The notes under the pieces are model-generated. The model was given only the letters and a program-made list of their open reading frames with translations. It was not told the origin of the DNA and did not search any database. Below are positions 52,535-61,766 of a DNA stretch of 64,000 nt, piece after piece (the first letter of the stretch is position 1; every line of letters starts with the position of its first letter). A program made the position numbers and the translations under genes. Location: contig NZ_CP062232.1 in assembly GCF_024707525.1 (NCBI RefSeq), positions 1-64,000 of the forward strand, given 5' to 3'. The stretch comes from Rhizobium sp. TH2 (GTDB lineage: Bacteria; Pseudomonadota; Alphaproteobacteria; Rhizobiales; Rhizobiaceae).

Positions 52535-54387
52535 GCTGCGACCTCCTTGCTGGCCAGGATGACATCGGGCGCGCCGGCATGGAGCGCCTCGATCAGATCA
52601 GCGCGATGAGCCCGCACCGCGCGTTGATTGAGCGAGCCCTTGTCGGTGATCTCACCCTTGTCGAGCCGCGGCGGTTCGCGCAGAAGCATCAGGCGCATCA
52701 CGCGTGTCGATGATCCGCTCGCGCGGCGCTGGTGTTCGGCAAGCCGCGCGGCCAGAAGTGTCCTTACTCCGGGATGGGACAGCACATCCGTGTCCGAGAT
52801 CTCGTCCCCGGCGTCGATGGCATCGCGCAGCGCCTTGACGACAGGTATCGCGAGTGCGCCGAGTTCCGCCCGGTCCTCGCCGGTGATCACGACATCGCGG
52901 ATCAGCCCGCCGAACTGGTCGACGAGTTCGGCCCTGAGCTTGCCGACCGAAACCCAGGTTCCCGTCTGGAGCTTGAAGTTCTCCGCTGTCCGGCCTTCGA
53001 AGTAGAAACCCCCAGTGGGATCGCCGGGGATGGCCAGCCGCACCGCGTCGCCGATCATGTAGAAGCCTTCCTCGTCGAAGGCTTCGGCTGTGAGCTTGGG
53101 ATCGCGCCAATAGCCGGGCGTGATGTTCGGCCCCTTCAGCCTGAGTTCGTACTTGTCCTCGATGGGCACAAGCTTGAGCGTGATTCCCTGCGCGGGAATG
53201 CCAATATTGCCGGGTCTTTCCTGCGGCTCGGTGCAGAACAGCGAGAAGGGTCCGGTTTCGGTCGATCCGAGCCCGGAACTGATCAGCACTTGGCCGCCCG
53301 TCACCTGCTCTGAAAGCTCAAGAAGCGCATCCCAGGTGTGCTGGGCCATGCTGGCGCCCGCATACATCAGGATCTTGAGATCGCGGAAAAAGCTGTCGCG
53401 CAGCGCCGTGTCCCGGCGCATGGCGTCCACCAGCATCTCGTATCCGGCCGGCACGTTGAAATACCAGCTGGGAGAGACCTCGCGCAGGTTGGCGATGGTC
53501 TCGCCGATCAGCGATGGCGTCGGCTTGCCACGATCCAGATAGAATGTGCCGCCGTTGAAGATGACGAGGTTGAATACTTTGTTGCCGCTGGCGGTGTGGT
53601 TCCACGGCGCCCAATCGACGATGACGGGCGGCTCGTCGCGGAAGAATGCGTAGCAGTCAGCGACCATTTCCTGGTTGGAGCACAACATCCGCTGGGTCTG
53701 CGTCACCGCCTTGGGCGCGCCTGTCGTGCCCGAGGTGAAGAGGAATTTCGCCACCGTATCCGGACCGACGGCGAGGAATGCGCGCTCGACATCGGGACCA
53801 GCTTCGGTCTTCAGAAGAGTCTCGAACGCGATCGACATGCGCAGCGTGGGCGAGGGATTGCGAACCGATACCACGGGCAGGTCCACATCGAAGGCAGCCT
53901 CGATGGCGGTGCCAAAGGCCAGACCGTCCTCCGTGAAGACGGCACCCGGCGTCATCTGCCGTACTATATCCTTGAGCTTTCCGAAGCCAGGATCAGCCGT
54001 CGCATAGGCCGGCGTAACGGCCGCCGAGGGAATGCCGACATGCTGCGCACCGAGTGCCATCAAAGCATGTTCGATCGCGTTCTCCGACAGGATCATCAGT
54101 GGCCGCTCGACCGAAAGGCCGAGATCCAGAAGCGCCTGTCCAATACGGCGGATCATGTCGAGCGCCTGGCCGTAGGTAACCTTCCGCCAGCCGCCGTCAT
54201 CATTGCGCGCCGCCATCCAGACGCGATCCGGATCACTCTCGGCCCAATGCACGAAACGCTCATTGATGCAACGCGGATAGGGCCCGAGTGCGTCCTGCCG
54301 CCATACCACGATGGTACCGTCGGGACGGCGTTCCCATTCAAGCCGTGGCGACCAGAGCTTGACCTCCTGAATACGTCTCTCCGTCAT
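52531..54387 (-). CDS. Feruloyl/p-coumaroyl-CoA synthetase
   Basis: A 618-aa AMP-forming acyl-CoA synthetase of the feruloyl-CoA synthase group, the usual length. ATP loop LFTSGTTGAPKAVTQTQ (about 218-234), APWNHTASGNKVFN, GLGSTETGP, and the adenylate motif region with YMIGDAVRLA. The C-terminal catalytic Lys region reads RLDKGEITDKGSLNQ. It activates hydroxycinnamates with CoA in the cytosol. First gene of the minus-strand pair, transcribed from the divergent operator. Confidence 0.92.
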   Translation of the reverse strand: MTERRIQEVKLWSPRLEWERRPDGTIVVWRQDALGPYPRCINERFVHWAESDPDRVWMAARNDDGGWRKVTYGQALDMIRRIGQALLDLGLSVERPLMILSENAIEHALMALGAQHVGIPSAAVTPAYATADPGFGKLKDIVRQMTPGAVFTEDGLAFGTAIEAAFDVDLPVVSVRNPSPTLRMSIAFETLLKTEAGPDVERAFLAVGPDTVAKFLFTSGTTGAPKAVTQTQRMLCSNQEMVADCYAFFRDEPPVIVDWAPWNHTASGNKVFNLVIFNGGTFYLDRGKPTPSLIGETIANLREVSPSWYFNVPAGYEMLVDAMRRDTALRDSFFRDLKILMYAGASMAQHTWDALLELSEQVTGGQVLISSGLGSTETGPFSLFCTEPQERPGNIGIPAQGITLKLVPIEDKYELRLKGPNITPGYWRDPKLTAEAFDEEGFYMIGDAVRLAIPGDPTGGFYFEGRTAENFKLQTGTWVSVGKLRAELVDQFGGLIRDVVITGEDRAELGALAIPVVKALRDAIDAGDEISDTDVLSHPGVRTLLAARLAEHQRRASGSSTRVMRLMLLREPPRLDKGEITDKGSLNQRAVRAHRADLIEALHAGAPDVILASKEVAA

Positions 54388-54445
54388 GACTCCTCCAGAG
54401 CACGCAAGTTACGTTATCGATCGGCTTGAACACCGAGCTGAAAAT

Positions 54446-54478
54446 TTGTTTACAAGGAAACAATCTCCGTGTAAACAA
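54446..54478. promoter_or_regulatory. Symmetric MarR operator with divergent promoters
   Basis: TTGTTTACA (54446-54454) and TGTAAACAA (54470-54478) form an inverted repeat with 15 bases between. Read on either strand it also gives TTTACA / 17 / TAAACA, a reasonable promoter. One palindrome therefore carries two back-to-back promoters, one for the ligase and one for the crotonase. A bound MarR dimer would block both. Confidence 0.7.
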
Positions 54479-54525
54479 TCGTCGTGAAAGCAAAAGCAAG
54501 AAACTGACAATTTGGAGAGGCGATC

Positions 54526-55320
54526 ATGAGTGAAGGCGCGGCACCGAATTTCGTAACCTATGAGCTCGTGGGCGAGATTGCCCATGTCGGCCTCAACCGG
54601 CCGGAGAAGCGGAATGCGATCAGCGACACCTTCGTCGAGGCCATTGCCCAAGCTGTGGCGCGCGCCGAGCGTGAGGCGAAAGCGGCAGTGCTCTTCGGTC
54701 ATGGCAAGCATTTCTGCGCCGGTCTTGACCTCGGCGAGCACGTGAAGAAATCGGCCATCGAAGGCGTGCGCGGTTCGCGCCGCTGGCATGCGGTCTTCTC
54801 CAGTATTGAACATGGCACCATCCCTTGGATCTCGGCGCTGCATGGCGCTGTTGTCGGCGGCGGGCTCGAACTTGCCGCGTCCACTCATATTCGCGTGGCC
54901 GACGAAACAGCCTTTTTCGCCCTTCCAGAGGGCCAGCGCGGCATCTTCGTTGGCGGCGGCGGTTCGGTCCGTGTCGCCCGCCTGATGGGTGTCGCCCGCA
55001 TGACCGACCTCATGCTGACCGGCCGGGTCGTGGCTGCGGGAGAGGCAGAACGCTGGAACCTCGTTCAATACGTGGTGCCGGCGGGTGACGCGCTTAAGAA
55101 GGCGCATGAACTGGCCGTCGCGACCTCAACCAATGCGGCTCTCTCCAATTATGCCGTGATCAATGCGCTGCCGCGGATCCAGGACATGGCAAAGGAGGAT
55201 GGCCTCTTCGTCGAATCCTTCATCTCCTCCTTCACTGCCACCAGCCCGGAGGCGGAAGAGCGACTTACGGCTTTCCTCGAAAAACGAGCCGCCCGCCTTA
55301 AGGCGCCGGGCGAGATCTGA
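54526..55320 (+). CDS. Crotonase-family enoyl-CoA hydratase (CouM/Fer-type)
   Basis: A 264-aa crotonase. GLNRPEKRNAISD near residue 23, HGKHFCAGLDLGEH (oxyanion hole, about 60-73), and ISALHGAVVGGGLELAASTH (about 103-122). It would hydrate feruloyl- or coumaroyl-CoA; whether it also cleaves to the aldehyde cannot be told from sequence. Good GGAGAGG ribosome site. Leads the plus-strand unit with MarR and amidohydrolase genes. Confidence 0.88.
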   Translation: MSEGAAPNFVTYELVGEIAHVGLNRPEKRNAISDTFVEAIAQAVARAEREAKAAVLFGHGKHFCAGLDLGEHVKKSAIEGVRGSRRWHAVFSSIEHGTIPWISALHGAVVGGGLELAASTHIRVADETAFFALPEGQRGIFVGGGGSVRVARLMGVARMTDLMLTGRVVAAGEAERWNLVQYVVPAGDALKKAHELAVATSTNAALSNYAVINALPRIQDMAKEDGLFVESFISSFTATSPEAEERLTAFLEKRAARLKAPGEI

Positions 55321-55330
55321 GGGTCGGGAT

Positions 55331-55801
55331 ATGGACGCTGCGGTACGCCATCTCGATCAGGTGAAACTCGGCCCGCTCGCCGGCTCCGTCGGTTTTTTGC
55401 TGCGGCTGGCGCAGTTGCGCGCCTTCGATGACTTCTTTTCCGATCATGGCCCGCAAGGTCTGAAGCCCGGTGAATTCTCCGTTCTCTGGGTCATCGCCCG
55501 GAACCCCGGCATCCGTCAGAGCGTGCTCGGCCAGCGGTTGATGATCAAGCGCGCGCACATGACCAAGTTGATTCGCGCCATGGAAGATGCCTCCTTCGTC
55601 GCGCGCCGAATACCGGATTCCGACCGCCGCGCCGTGGAACTGACGCTGACGCCGTCAGGCGAGAGCGAAGTCGACAAGGCGAGCGCCCTGTTCTTCGAGT
55701 ATGAACAGAGAACCGGCGCGCCGCTCGACGACCGGGAGCAGGCGATGCTGGTCGCGCTTCTCAAGAAATATGTCGGACTGGACGAGGAGGCCAGCGGATG
55801 A
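55331..55801 (+). CDS. MarR-family regulator (CouR/FerC-like)
   Basis: A 156-aa winged-helix regulator. HTH VLGQRLMIKRAHMTKLIRAM (about 66-85) and wing IPDSDRRAVELTLTPSGE. In hydroxycinnamate clusters this regulator represses until it binds a hydroxycinnamoyl-CoA. It sits between crotonase and amidohydrolase genes, 10 bases after the former and overlapping the latter by four bases. The palindrome at 54446-54478 is its likely target. Confidence 0.9.
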   Translation: MDAAVRHLDQVKLGPLAGSVGFLLRLAQLRAFDDFFSDHGPQGLKPGEFSVLWVIARNPGIRQSVLGQRLMIKRAHMTKLIRAMEDASFVARRIPDSDRRAVELTLTPSGESEVDKASALFFEYEQRTGAPLDDREQAMLVALLKKYVGLDEEASG

Positions 55802-56673
55802 ACATCGACGAACTTGTTGCCATCGATTTCCACACCCATGCCGAGGAGCCTTGCGGCTGCCAGCGCGACGACGGCTATCACGAATTTCAGGCCGGCATGG
55901 CCAGATATTTCAGGAACCCCGCCGGCGCCCAGGGCATGTTGCCGACGGTCCAGGAGACGGCCGCCTATTATCGCGAGCGGAAGATCGCCTGCGTCATCTT
56001 CCCCGTCGATGCCGAACGCGAGACCGGCTTTCGCCGTTACGAGAACGAAGAGGTGGCCAAGATCGCGGCCGAAAATGCCGACATCATGATCCCCTTTGCC
56101 TCGATCGACCCGGCCAAAGGCAAGATGGGCGCCCGTGAGGCGCGCCGCCTGGTGCGCGATTTTGGCATCAAGGGTTTCAAGTTTCACCCGACGATGCAGG
56201 CCTTCTATCCCAACGACCGCGACGCCTATGTTCTTTACGAGGCCATCGCCGAGGAAGGTGCGATCACGCTCTTCCATACCGGCCAGACCGGCGTCGGCGC
56301 CGGCATGCGCGGCGGCATGAACATGCGGCTCAAATATTCCAATCCCATCCATCTCGACGATGTCGCGGCCGAATTCCCGGACATGCCGATCATCCTGGCG
56401 CACCCCTCCTTCCCGTGGCAGGAAGAGGCGCTGGCGGTCGCGACACACAAGCCGAATGTCTATATCGACATGTCTGGCTGGTCGCCGAAATATTTCCCGT
56501 CAATCCTCATCCAATATGCGAACACGATGCTGAAGCACAAGATGCTGTTCGGCTCCGACTGGCCGGCAATCACGCCGGACCGCTGGCTCAAGGATTTCGA
56601 GACGATCGGCATCCGCGACGAGGTCCGCCCGCTCATCCTCAAGGAAAATGCACGGAAGCTGCTGAAACTCTGA
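55798..56673 (+). CDS. Amidohydrolase-family enzyme (CouO-like)
   Basis: A 291-aa amidohydrolase-2 protein. Metal site motifs AIDFHTHAE (residues about 8-16), GFKFHPTMQAFYP, LFHTGQTGVG, LAHPSFPW and GSDWPAITPDR. In Cou-type hydroxycinnamate clusters a protein of this family carries out the retro-Claisen side-chain cleavage; the same job is inferred here from the matching neighbours. Starts inside the MarR stop (ATGA). Confidence 0.85.
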   Translation: MNIDELVAIDFHTHAEEPCGCQRDDGYHEFQAGMARYFRNPAGAQGMLPTVQETAAYYRERKIACVIFPVDAERETGFRRYENEEVAKIAAENADIMIPFASIDPAKGKMGAREARRLVRDFGIKGFKFHPTMQAFYPNDRDAYVLYEAIAEEGAITLFHTGQTGVGAGMRGGMNMRLKYSNPIHLDDVAAEFPDMPIILAHPSFPWQEEALAVATHKPNVYIDMSGWSPKYFPSILIQYANTMLKHKMLFGSDWPAITPDRWLKDFETIGIRDEVRPLILKENARKLLKL

Positions 56674-56790
56674 TCATGCAAACTCTGGGATTTCCGCGTT
56701 CTCAGAGGTAATTCATGGCTGCCTGCTTGAAGATAGCAATGGAAGTTGGGTCGTCTTGTTTCGCCGGCAACTAAATTCTAACCTTCGGAT

Positions 56791-56835
56791 CATTGATGAT
56801 GCGGTGCATAACCTCAATCTGGAGGACTACCACTA
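56791..56835 (+). pseudogene. C-terminal remnant of a HigB-type toxin
   Basis: The frame ending at TAA 56833-56835 gives about 15 residues ending NLNLEDYH, like the conserved C-terminus of HigB toxins (usually ending in VDYH). The TAA abuts the ATG of a HigA remnant, the classic higBA spacing. The toxin body is gone. Confidence 0.5.
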
Positions 56836-57045
56836 ATGATCAAGCTCAATCTGGCCCCAGTGCATGTCGGTGGTATCATCGATGATAGGATAGCCGTCTT
56901 GAATCTGAACAAGAGCGACGCCGCAAAAATTATTGGCGTCCGCCGCGCGACCCTGTCGGATTTGGTGAATGAACGGAAAGGACTTACAGCGGAAATGGCG
57001 ATCCGGCTGGAAAAGCCTTTGGCGTGAACGCGGGTTTCAGAAGCT
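56836..57045 (+). pseudogene. Truncated, frameshifted HigA antitoxin
   Basis: Starts after GGAGGACTACCACTA and reads LNKSDAAKIIGVRRATLSDL, then GLTAEMAIRLEK, the HTH of HigA antitoxins. It then stops (PLA, stop at 57027). The normal family continuation (KAFGV) appears if the AAAA run gains one A. The remaining C-terminus is missing, cut by the end of the LivM gene. Non-functional. Confidence 0.75.
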
Positions 57046-58073
57046 CTGACTTCGTGCCTCTTCGTCTCCTCTCTCACGCAGCACAGTCCCCGTCGGGAGC
57101 AGATCGCCGCCGGTCTTTCGCCTGACCAGCCCCCAGAGACCATCCGGAAGCGCCAGTGCAAAGGCGATCGCCACCGCGCCCAGGCCGAACAGATACCAGG
57201 CACCATAGTCTCCAAACAGCTCCTGCAGCATGAAGAAGACGACCGCGCCGAGAATCGCCCCTCGAAGGTCTTCAGTCCGCCGACCAGAACCATGAACAGC
57301 ATGAACACGGTCCACTGCACTCCGAAATTGGTGCTCGGCAGGAAGGTGATGGCGCTTGCGAGCCAAACGGTGCCGGCGAGCGCCGAGCCAAAGGCGGCGA
57401 CGACGTAGATGATCTGCTTCGTGCGAGTTATGTCGATGCCGACGGAGCGGGCAGCGTCCTCGTCGTCACGGATTGCCTGCGCGGCGCTGCCCGTCCGGCT
57501 GCGCAGCAGCCAGAAGGTCAGGACAAGGAAGTCCGCCATGGCACCAAGGCCGAGCCAGTAGGTCATGTTCCGTCGGAATTCGGGATCGTAGACATTGAGC
57601 GCAATCAGCGAATTGCCGGTATCGCCCTGCACCAAGGGATCGAACATGACGATAATGCGCAACACCTCCGCCAGCACCCAGGTGGCGATGGCGAATTCGC
57701 CGTCGCGGAGTTTCAGCACATAGAAGGAAAGCGGAATGGCGATGAGACCCGCCCCGATGGCACCGGCAATCAGCGCGATCCACGGGTTCATGCCAGCCTC
57801 GACGAAGCGCAAAGTGAGATAGGCGCCGGCGCCGAAATAGCCTTGTTGCCCGACGGATACCAGGCCGGCAAAGCCCGCCAGCAGATTCCACACTACGGCG
57901 AGAATGACATAGACCCAGAGCGTGGTCAGCTTGTCGACTGCGGTTGCCGGCAGAAGGAGCGGCGCGACCAGCAGCAGGACGAGCAGGACGGCGGAAAGAA
58001 GGACAGTCGTCTTGCCCACGCGATTCCAGCGCTCGAACATGAACCGTTGCGACGATTTCAGGTTACCAAGCAT
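57037..58073 (-). pseudogene. Branched-chain-type ABC permease LivM, frameshifted
   Basis: The N-terminal 270 residues are a good LivM permease: NLLAGFAGLVSVGQQGYFGA at about 61-80, AIRDDEDAARSVGID, FMVLVGGLKTFEG. At about 57260 the frame is lost, since GAGGGGCGATT needs one more G. The conserved ending (AILGAVVFFMLQELFGDYGA, then PDGLWGLVRRK) continues in the next frame to a stop at 57037. Repaired length would be about 345 aa. Either a true deletion, which would disable the importer, or a sequencing error. Confidence 0.8.
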
Positions 58074-58963
58074 CAGCGGCCTCCTGTCAGAATTGCACGA
58101 AAGCCGGAGAGATTGACGCCCTGAAATCGCAGCGCGAGAACCGCGAGGAACACCAGATGTCCGGCCAGCTGGAAGAGCTGCGGCGAGACGATTGCGCCGA
58201 GGCTCTGGGCAATTCCGAGCACGATGCCGCCGATCAACGTGCCCCAGAGCGAGCCGATGCCACCGATCACCACCGCCTCGAAGGCGAAGATCAACTGCGC
58301 CGGTCCGGCATAGGGACTGATCAGCGAACGCATGGCGAGCGCCGCCCCGGCAAGCCCCGCCAGCGCCACCGCGATCGCAACCGCGGCGCGCTGGATACGC
58401 TTGGCCTCGATGCCGGAAAGCTCCGCCGCCTCGAGGTCGGAGGACGTGGCGCGGATCGCGCGGCCGAGCCTGGTGTAGCTCAGAACCAGCTGCAGCACGG
58501 CGAGCAGCAGGACCGCTGCGGCGAAGGTCAGGACGGGAAGCTTGCCGACCGTGAGGCCGAAGGGAAGATTCCAGGAGGACCAGGAGAGGTTGCCGATATA
58601 GTTTCCGAGCGATTTCGCATCGGATGAGAAGGCGCCATAGATCCCATTCTGGAGCACGGCGCCGAGCCCGAATGTGGTGAGCAGGGGCAACAGGAAGCCG
58701 CCGCGCATGGTGCGGGCGAAGAGCAATGCCTGGAGTAGATAGCCCAGCACCGCCAGCACCGGCACCATGATCAGGATCGCGTAGCCGACCGGCATCTGGA
58801 AGCGCTCGACGAGAAGCAGCACGACATATGCGCCGAGCACGGCAAGGTCGCCATGAGCCAGGTTGATGAAGCGGATGACGCCGAACATCAGCGAGAGGCC
58901 GGCGGCGAGAATGGCATAGTAGCCACCGAGCAGAATTCCTTGAACAAGCGCGTCGAGCATCAA
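58073..58963 (-). CDS. Branched-chain-type ABC permease LivH
   Basis: A 296-aa inner-membrane permease with eight hydrophobic segments. The LivH signature runs YYAILAAGLSLMFGVIRFIN at about 14-33; NLAHGDLAVLGAYV follows, then the GIEAKRIQRAAVAIAVALAG coupling region near 190. Overlaps LivM by one base and LivF by four. Partner of LivM in the channel. Confidence 0.93.
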   Translation of the reverse strand: MMLDALVQGILLGGYYAILAAGLSLMFGVIRFINLAHGDLAVLGAYVVLLLVERFQMPVGYAILIMVPVLAVLGYLLQALLFARTMRGGFLLPLLTTFGLGAVLQNGIYGAFSSDAKSLGNYIGNLSWSSWNLPFGLTVGKLPVLTFAAAVLLLAVLQLVLSYTRLGRAIRATSSDLEAAELSGIEAKRIQRAAVAIAVALAGLAGAALAMRSLISPYAGPAQLIFAFEAVVIGGIGSLWGTLIGGIVLGIAQSLGAIVSPQLFQLAGHLVFLAVLALRFQGVNLSGFRAILTGGR

Positions 58964-59682
58964 TGTACCTCCGCGCCGGCGATGGTCACCAGCCCGAAAT
59001 AGGCGCTGGTGATCTGGTCATGGCTGAGTTCGGCCGCCCTGCCTTCGAGCACGACACGCCCTTCCAGAAGGCAGATGATGCGGTCGGCGAAGGCAGTTGC
59101 CCGCACCAGGTCCTGTTCGACGATGACCATCGTGGTCTCACCTTCCTTCTTCAGCGCTTCCAGCGATCCATAGAGCCCACCGACCGCGATCGGCGAAAGC
59201 CCGAGCGACACTTCGTCAAGCAGGACGACATCCGGACTCGTCATCAGCGCACGGCCGATGGCGACGGCCTGGCGCTGGCCGCCCGAGAGATTGCCGGCAA
59301 GGGAATTGAGGATCTGGCGGAGTGACGGCAATACGGACAACACCCGTTCGAGGTTCCAGCGACCTTTGCGGCCATTCTCGCCGGCGACCTGCAGGTTTTC
59401 GCGAACCGTCATGTCGAGAAAGAGCCGACGGCCCTCCGGCACCATGGCGAGCCCGGCCGCCACGCGCTTCGCCGGCGACCAGACGCTGATATCGGTCCCG
59501 CCCAGCCGGATACGCCCCGTCATGTTGGTGTGAACGCCGGTAATGGAGCGGAACAGTGTCGTCTTGCCGGCTCCATTCGCGCCGATAATGGCGAGCACCT
59601 CGCCCTTCTTCACGTTCAACGACACGTCCCTGACGGCCGTCAGCAGGCCGTGCCGCGCCACCACGTTTTCGACCTCCAACAT
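58960..59682 (-). CDS. Branched-chain-type ABC ATPase LivF
   Basis: A 240-aa ATPase. Walker A GANGAGKTT (about 33-41), signature LSGGQRQAVAIGRAL (about 134-148), Walker B VVLLDEVSLGLSP. The short LivF form without the LivG C-terminal extension. In the importer operon, overlapping LivG by one base. Confidence 0.94.
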   Translation of the reverse strand: MLEVENVVARHGLLTAVRDVSLNVKKGEVLAIIGANGAGKTTLFRSITGVHTNMTGRIRLGGTDISVWSPAKRVAAGLAMVPEGRRLFLDMTVRENLQVAGENGRKGRWNLERVLSVLPSLRQILNSLAGNLSGGQRQAVAIGRALMTSPDVVLLDEVSLGLSPIAVGGLYGSLEALKKEGETTMVIVEQDLVRATAFADRIICLLEGRVVLEGRAAELSHDQITSAYFGLVTIAGAEVH

Positions 59683-60404
59683 TATTGTACTCCCCCGAGA
59701 TAGGCGCCGACCACCGCCCGATCCGCCATGACCGCGCGCGGGTCTCCTTCCGCGATCACTTGACCGGCATTCATGCAGATCAACCGGTCGATCACCTTGA
59801 GCAGTGCGTGCAGGATGTGTTCGATCCAGACAATGGTGATGCCCGATGACTTGAGGCCCGAAATCAGCGAGACAAGGATGCCGAGTTCCGCCTCGGTCAG
59901 GCCACCGCCGATTTCGTCGAGCAGCAGCACCTTCGGCCCGGTCGCAAGCGCGCGGGCAAGCTCAAGCCGCTTGCGGTCGAGCAGGCCGAGCGTCGCGGCG
60001 GGCCGGTTGGCAAACTGCAGCAGCCCGCTCCGCTCGAGTGCTTCGGCTGCGAGATTTCCCGCCTCCTCCCCGACACGCCCGGAGCCATGCTGGGCAGCCA
60101 CAAGCGCGTTTTCGAACACGCTCATGCCGAGAAAGGGACGCGGCACCTGATGGGTCCGTCCGATGCCGGCGCGGCAGCGGCTCGCGGCATCCGCCTTGGT
60201 CACGTCGGCGCCGGAGAACATCACCGTGCCGGATGACGGCACGAGCGACCCTGCAACGACGGAGAACAAGGTCGTCTTGCCGGCGCCATTGGGCCCGACA
60301 ATCCCCAGTGCCTCCCCTTCCGAAAGCGTGAAACTCACGTCCTTCAGCACCGGGAACGAGCCGAAAGTCTTGTTGATGCCGCTGCCTGAAAGAATTTCCG
60401 CCAT
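59682..60404 (-). CDS. Branched-chain-type ABC ATPase LivG
   Basis: A 240-aa ATPase from ATG 60404, which has GGAGGGAA upstream; an ATG at 60452 lacks support. Walker A GPNGAGKTT, Q-loop IGRTHQVPRPF, Walker B VLLLDEIGGGLTE and IVWIEHILHAL switch. The signature motif before Walker B is degenerate (ATLGLLDRKRLELARAL), as commonly seen in LivG proteins. It pairs with LivF. Confidence 0.93.
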   Translation of the reverse strand: MAEILSGSGINKTFGSFPVLKDVSFTLSEGEALGIVGPNGAGKTTLFSVVAGSLVPSSGTVMFSGADVTKADAASRCRAGIGRTHQVPRPFLGMSVFENALVAAQHGSGRVGEEAGNLAAEALERSGLLQFANRPAATLGLLDRKRLELARALATGPKVLLLDEIGGGLTEAELGILVSLISGLKSSGITIVWIEHILHALLKVIDRLICMNAGQVIAEGDPRAVMADRAVVGAYLGGVQ

Positions 60405-60452
60405 ATTTCCCTCCGAAGGCGGGCGCCGCATGCGACACCCGCCCGTTGTCAA

Positions 60453-61766
60453 TCAGCCAAGCGTGTAGGGCTTGAGCGGCGCGGTGATCGGCACGCGGTC
60501 GATCAGAAAATTGGACGTCACTTCGAGCTTGAACGGGAACTTGCCGCTCTCGTCCTTCAGCCATTGCGTGCCGACGAGCCCGGTCGCGGCCATGCTGGGC
60601 GCGGGACCGTTGGTGAAATCGACCACGCCGGTGGCGGTTTCGACATTCAGCGTCGAGATAGCCTGGGCCACCGCCGCCTTGTCCTTGGGATTGCCGGATG
60701 CCTTCAGCGCCGCGATCGTCGCATCGAACAGCGCCATCTGGGCGCCGACCTGCTGGCTCCAGGGCTTGTCGGTGGCCGCCTCGAAACCATCAGCGAGTTC
60801 GGCGCAGGTCTTTCCGGTGACCGGCGAGACGAAGGGAAACGCCTTGTGCCAATAGGCGCCCGATGCCACGCCGTTGCCCAGATCCCCGAGCGCTTCCATT
60901 TCGGGCTCGAACAGCCCGGCCTTGGCGACCTGCACGATCTTGATCTGTTGCGCCAAACCCTTCTGCGCCGCCTGGCGCCAGAAAACGGGGAAATCGGGCG
61001 GGAACGGAAAGGTGTTAAAAATCTCGATGCCCGCATCCTCCAGCGTGGCGATCTGTGCCGAGAAGTCGGTAACGCCGTTCTCATAGCGTCCGGCGTCGGT
61101 CACCTCGAAGCCGGCTTCCTGCAGTGCAGGGATCATCACGCCTCGGATCGCGTTGCCATCGGCGTCGTTCGGCAGCAACAGGCCGACCTTCTTGTTGGTC
61201 TCGACCTTCGACCATTGGTCGGCATAGAGCGCCGCAAAATCGTTCGCACCGAAGGAGAAGTGAAAGGTCCACTTGTAGGGCGACGGTTCGCCCGGCTTGG
61301 CGCCGCGTCCATAATAGATCGCCTCCCAGGGGGCAACTGTCGAGAGGCAGGGCGTGCCGGCGGCCTCGCAGGTATCGGCGACGGGATTGACCGTCTCCGG
61401 CGTCGAGGATGTCATCATGATATCGACACCGTCGGAGGAAATGAGCTCCTTCGACACCTTCGAGGCGTTCACCGGATCGGACTGCGTGTCCTTGAGGATG
61501 AAGTTGACGGCATATTTCTTGCCGCCGACCTCGATCCCATCCTTCAGCGCCTCATTGACCAGGCCGAGCACATATTCGTCCGCCTCCGAGAACGCGCTGA
61601 GCGGCCCGGAGCGCGCATTGACCCAGCCGATATTGATCGTCTCGCCACCCGAAGCGAAAGCCTTGCGGATGGTCGCCGGCATGGCGAATGCGGCAGCGGC
61701 GCCTCCCGCGACGCTGCCCGTGGCGCGCAGCAGACCGCGGCGCGTGATATCGAAATGCTTGCCCAT
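60453..61766 (-). CDS. Amino-acid/aromatic-acid ABC substrate-binding protein (LivK-type)
   Basis: A 437-aa periplasmic binding protein from ATG 61766 (GGGAGGACAAT upstream). Tat signal DITRRGLLRATGSVAGG with RR at 9-10. Type I fold: INIGWVNARSGPLSAFSEAD, TSSTPETVNPVADTCEAAG, NKKVGLLLPNDADGN. The context (CoA ligase, hydratase, alcohol and aldehyde dehydrogenases) suggests hydroxycinnamates or related aromatic acids rather than leucine. Confidence 0.9.
   Translation of the reverse strand: MGKHFDITRRGLLRATGSVAGGAAAAFAMPATIRKAFASGGETINIGWVNARSGPLSAFSEADEYVLGLVNEALKDGIEVGGKKYAVNFILKDTQSDPVNASKVSKELISSDGVDIMMTSSTPETVNPVADTCEAAGTPCLSTVAPWEAIYYGRGAKPGEPSPYKWTFHFSFGANDFAALYADQWSKVETNKKVGLLLPNDADGNAIRGVMIPALQEAGFEVTDAGRYENGVTDFSAQIATLEDAGIEIFNTFPFPPDFPVFWRQAAQKGLAQQIKIVQVAKAGLFEPEMEALGDLGNGVASGAYWHKAFPFVSPVTGKTCAELADGFEAATDKPWSQQVGAQMALFDATIAALKASGNPKDKAAVAQAISTLNVETATGVVDFTNGPAPSMAATGLVGTQWLKDESGKFPFKLEVTSNFLIDRVPITAPLKPYTLG

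Noticed and set aside
56814..57036. C-terminal extension of the LivM frame beyond the family end
   Set aside because: It is out of frame after the lesion at 57260 and overlaps the HigA remnant on the other strand; not a real domain.
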